From a bacterium (lineage in GTDB: Bacteria; UBA9089; CG2-30-40-21; SBAY01), in assembly GCA_040757115.1 (NCBI GenBank), contig JBFLYA010000147.1:1-9375 (forward strand): a DNA stretch of 9,375 nucleotides, read 5' to 3'. The notes below the pieces were generated by a model. That model saw nothing but the letters and a program-made list of their open reading frames with translations, was not told the DNA's origin and searched no databases. Every line of letters starts with the position of its first letter. Within the stretch, counting starts at the first letter, position 1. Position numbers and translations under genes: made by a program. Positions 7,485 to 9,375 of this stretch are shown here, in pieces.

Positions 7485-8402
7485 ATGTTAAACAAAACTA
7501 TTTCGTTAATTCTAACAATACTAACTTTTCCCATAATTTGTCAGGCGGCTTCTGATACCGGCGCTGATTTCTTGAAATTAGGTATTGGTGCCAGACCTTC
7601 AGCTCTGGGTGAGGCATTTTGTGCCCTGGCAGATAGTGTTGACTCTATCTATTACAATCCGGCAGGATTAGCCCGGCTGAAACAAAAAGAGGTTTCTGCA
7701 ATGTATGGCGATAAACGAGAGGATACTGCCCGCACATCATTAGTTTATGCCCAGCCACTACAAGAATGGGAAGCTGGCGGTGTATTAGGAATAGGTATCA
7801 TCTATCAAGACTTAGGTGAGATAGAACTGCGTAATAAATTTAATCACCCACAAGGTTCTATCAATCCCGCTGAGTTTGCCGTGATTTTCTCCTATGCGAA
7901 AAAGTATTATGAAAATCTATTATTAGGTGGGAATGTAAAATACATCCAACGCGAGCTTAAGAAAATAAAGGCTAAAGGCGTTGCCTTTGACCTTGGTCTC
8001 CTATATTTCCCGCAAATCCCAAAATTCCTGAACCTGTCAGGAACAGGTTTAACCACAGGTCTGTGTCTGGAGAATATAGGTAGTAAGATAAAGGGTGATG
8101 AGTTGCCGTTAAACTTACGGCTTGGTGTGGCGTATTCGCCTTTAAATAATCTCTCCTGTAGTTTAGATGTGAACCAACACCTTTATAATTCCGACTTATG
8201 TTGGAATCTTGGGCTTGAATATAGATATAGTTTGTTGGCTGTAAGACTGGGCTATTTTGACAAAGGAAGACAGATAAAGGGATTGAGTTATGGATTTGGA
8301 ATAAAGTATCTGGGCTATCAGCTTGACTTTGCCAATCTTGCCAGTGGTGAGATGGAAAATGCAGAAGATATGAACCGCATATCCCTCTCAGTGAGTTGGT
8401 AA
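7485..8402 (+). CDS. PorV/PorQ family outer-membrane protein
   Basis: This 305-residue protein has a typical signal peptide (K4, hydrophobic stretch 6-18, probable cleavage after CQA at 21). Directly behind it is the family hallmark: GADFLKLGIGARPSALGEAF at residues 26-45 and SIYYNPAGLA at 54-63. The remainder alternates short polar and hydrophobic beta strands with glycine turns and ends in the aromatic strand SLSVSW, as in FadL-like barrels. In Bacteroidota, PorV is the outer-membrane shuttle that takes type IX substrates carrying C-terminal sorting domains from the translocon to the attachment complex; PorQ is a related component. Here it follows, 91 bases downstream, a giant protein with exactly such a tail, which suggests a substrate-partner pair. 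Family membership is sound; the specific PorV role is inferred, since this broad family is also present in phyla without a proven type IX system. The gene is complete and has a strong RBS. Confidence 0.85.
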   Translation: MLNKTISLILTILTFPIICQAASDTGADFLKLGIGARPSALGEAFCALADSVDSIYYNPAGLARLKQKEVSAMYGDKREDTARTSLVYAQPLQEWEAGGVLGIGIIYQDLGEIELRNKFNHPQGSINPAEFAVIFSYAKKYYENLLLGGNVKYIQRELKKIKAKGVAFDLGLLYFPQIPKFLNLSGTGLTTGLCLENIGSKIKGDELPLNLRLGVAYSPLNNLSCSLDVNQHLYNSDLCWNLGLEYRYSLLAVRLGYFDKGRQIKGLSYGFGIKYLGYQLDFANLASGEMENAEDMNRISLSVSW

Positions 8403-8421
8403 CCGCAGGCTTTGTATGTGT

Positions 8422-8445
8422 TTAGCGTGTTCTGAATGACGCTAA
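8422..8445 (+). terminator. Hairpin 20 bases after the PorV-like gene
   Basis: TTAGCGT (8422-8428) pairs perfectly with ACGCTAA (8439-8445) around a 10-base loop. Only a short TTT follows, so it is at best a weak intrinsic terminator or a 3'-end stabilising hairpin. Confidence 0.35.
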
Positions 8446-8487
8446 TTTAAGGCGTAACTCTTTGGTAAATAATAGGCTTTTTAAAAA

Positions 8488-8517
8488 TTCTCTGCGTCTC
8501 TGTGTCTCTGCGGTGAA
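8488..8517. repeat. Dispersed-type repeat rich in CTCTG units
   Basis: The block TTCTCTGCGTCTCTGTGTC followed by TCTGCGGTGAA contains three degenerate copies of TCTCTG(C/T)G. Blocks of this wording, often read in the other orientation as CACAGAGACGCAGAG, are familiar intergenic repeats of environmental genomes (recollection). It has no coding capacity of note. Confidence 0.5.
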
Positions 8518-8546
8518 AAACTTCTCTCTTCAAACAAAAGCAAAAA

Positions 8547-8610
8547 GGAGGTGGTAAGATATTTCAACGCTGGCGAAGAGTTGACATAAAAATCTAAAAC
8601 AAAAGGAGGT
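8547..8610 (+). promoter_or_regulatory. Doubled Shine-Dalgarno leader before the small secreted protein
   Basis: AAAAGGAGGTG occurs twice, with GGAGGT at 8547-8552 and 8605-8610. The second copy is eight bases from ATG 8619 and is the working RBS. The first is followed after six bases by ATA and a 12-codon open run to TAA at 8595-8597 without a standard start, so it may be a decayed leader ORF, a duplication, or a standby ribosome site. A small TCAAC/GTTGA hairpin (8564-8568/8580-8584) lies between them. Confidence 0.5.
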
Positions 8611-8618
8611 GAAAAAAA

Positions 8619-9281
8619 ATGAAAAAACTAACATTACTTACTATGCTTGTCCTTGGGCTACTTGCTACCGCTACCTATACAACTACAGTATACGCAGAAG
8701 ATACACAAGCTTATCTTACCCAAACTAATCAAGCTACTGACTATGCTTGGGGATTAGGAAAAGTTACTCCCTGTCACTATGATGGTCCAGGTCCATATGT
8801 ATCTACTATGACCCATACCTATTTCTATGGATCAAGAACAAGTTTAATCGTAGATATTGCTGACCAACATCTCGAGTGGGAAGCTATAGGTCTACCAAAT
8901 GATTACATGATCAGGTGGACAAATATTTATGCACGGGCACTTTCCATAAGAGAACCATTCTATTTAAGGATGACGGTAGATGGGTGTGCAGATGTACTGA
9001 GAATTGGTGGTACGCAAACTATCCCCACATACTATGCTGTAGGAACTGCAAGTGGTAGTCATCCTGGGCCAGGTGATTTTGTTCGTGCGAATGAATTTAG
9101 GAGTTTAGTGGGACCTCCCCATGGGGATTATAGAACACCAAATGCAAGGATACCATCTTCCGGCGGAGGATCCGCCATTCGCTATAACAAAGACTTATGG
9201 GCAAGGGTGGTTCCAGATGATAGTACTCTTACAGGTAGGTATGAGGATATATTCCTTATTACCTTTGTAGTAGAGTTCTAA
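8619..9281 (+). CDS. Small secreted protein of unknown family
   Basis: The protein has 220 residues and begins with a clear signal peptide: MKK, a hydrophobic core about 4-20 and likely cleavage after VYA at 26, giving a mature protein of about 194 residues. The start is fixed by GGAGGT eight bases upstream. I do not recognise the family. Visible features are a threonine- and tyrosine-rich mature start, the segments GPGPYVSTMTHTYFYG (56-71) and HLEWEAIGLPNDY (84-96), two cysteines (C52, C123) that could form one disulfide, a glycine/proline-rich middle (about 146-186), and a C-terminus GRYEDIFLITFVVEF (206-220). The final strand recalls the last strand of fimbrial and spore-coat-U-like beta-sandwich proteins (G.Y.D...I.V.F), but this is weak. 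Its length and mature composition fit an extracellular or periplasmic beta-sandwich protein. It may be co-expressed with the PorV-like protein, though it lacks a YPNPFNP tail and a hairpin separates the two. Confidence 0.8.
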   Translation: MKKLTLLTMLVLGLLATATYTTTVYAEDTQAYLTQTNQATDYAWGLGKVTPCHYDGPGPYVSTMTHTYFYGSRTSLIVDIADQHLEWEAIGLPNDYMIRWTNIYARALSIREPFYLRMTVDGCADVLRIGGTQTIPTYYAVGTASGSHPGPGDFVRANEFRSLVGPPHGDYRTPNARIPSSGGGSAIRYNKDLWARVVPDDSTLTGRYEDIFLITFVVEF

Positions 9282-9327
9282 ATCTTGACAGAGGAGTATT
9301 TGTGAGGAAGTATTCCAGCGACTGACG

Positions 9328-9371
9328 AGAGAGACCTGTTTCCTTCTTGTCTGAGAGGGGCAGGTCTCTCT
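9328..9371 (+). terminator. Strong 11-bp hairpin after the last gene
   Basis: AGAGAGACCTG (9328-9338) pairs perfectly with CAGGTCTCTCT (9361-9371), with a 22-base loop and an extra G-T closing pair at 9327/9372. It starts 46 bases after the stop codon of the small secreted protein. Only TTGC of the following tail is visible, so a U-tract cannot be confirmed. It is likely a transcription terminator; a structured RNA leader of a gene beyond the window is the alternative. Confidence 0.5.
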
Positions 9372-9375
9372 TTGC

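Larger units (their letters stand above)
8446..8618. other. Intergenic leader region ahead of the small secreted protein
   Basis: After the hairpin this stretch holds the dispersed-type repeat at 8488-8517 and two Shine-Dalgarno sequences (8547-8552 and 8605-8610). No gene is evident. I could not identify a convincing -35/-10 pair for the downstream gene, so it may have its own unrecognised promoter or be read through from the PorV-like gene. Confidence 0.5.

Noticed and set aside
7487-7545. Lipoprotein signal in the PorV-like protein (cysteine at residue 19)
   Set aside because: The residues before the cysteine (PII) do not fit a lipobox, and cleavage after CQA fits an ordinary signal peptide.
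8581-8586. TTGACA as a -35 box for the small secreted protein
   Set aside because: At 16-18 bases downstream lies the AAAGGAGG ribosome site, with no -10 sequence.
8559-8597. Twelve-codon leader ORF after the first GGAGGT
   Set aside because: It begins with ATA rather than a usual start codon; kept only as part of the leader description.
9285-9290. TTGACA as a -35 box of a gene to the right
   Set aside because: The best hexamer at 17 bases (AAGTAT) matches the -10 consensus in only three positions, and no gene is visible after it.

Overview
The window (about 42% G+C by eye) looks like an uncultured Gram-negative-type bacterium from one of the candidate phyla whose genomes carry FlgD-like/T9SS-type 'YPNPFNP' C-terminal tails and PorV/PorQ-family barrels. 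The reasons are a giant secreted multidomain beta-sandwich protein ending in LYQNYPNPFNPN, a PorV/PorQ-like outer-membrane protein directly behind it, signal peptides on both following genes, strong GGAGGT ribosome binding sites, and short dispersed repeats in each larger intergenic gap. The phylum cannot be fixed from this sequence alone.

Layout. (1) Positions 2-451, minus strand: the 5' part of a coiled-coil plus PD-(D/E)XK-like (DUF3782-type) protein that runs off the left edge, with a near-consensus promoter and RBS. (2) 521-802: no intact gene. This stretch is a mosaic of a probable fossil of a YPNPFNP-type C-terminus and two short dispersed repeats. (3) 803-7393, plus strand: a huge open frame (2196 codons) that enters abruptly in the middle of an IPT/TIG-like domain, without start codon, RBS or signal peptide. 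It continues through a galactose-binding-like domain, PEGA, IPT, von Willebrand A with intact MIDAS, a long series of Ig-like domains, another IPT, three carboxypeptidase-regulatory-like repeats, a fourth related domain and the sorting tail. (4) 7394-7484: a short gap holding an inverted dispersed repeat. (5) 7485-8402: PorV/PorQ-family protein. (6) 8403-8618: a hairpin, another dispersed repeat and a doubled Shine-Dalgarno leader. (7) 8619-9281: a small secreted protein of unknown family. (8) 9328-9371: a strong 11-bp hairpin at the right edge.

How the genes may work together: the big protein has the architecture of an adhesin or surface-display protein, and its tail is of the kind handled by type IX-like secretion. 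The PorV-like protein next to it would be the natural outer-membrane partner. The small secreted protein downstream has its own leader and may or may not belong to the same unit.

Most unusual points: the big gene is decapitated exactly where dispersed repeats end, and it carries an in-frame 54-bp nested palindromic element (6851-6904) that reads as exactly 18 codons, reminiscent of the palindromic elements known inside Rickettsia protein genes.
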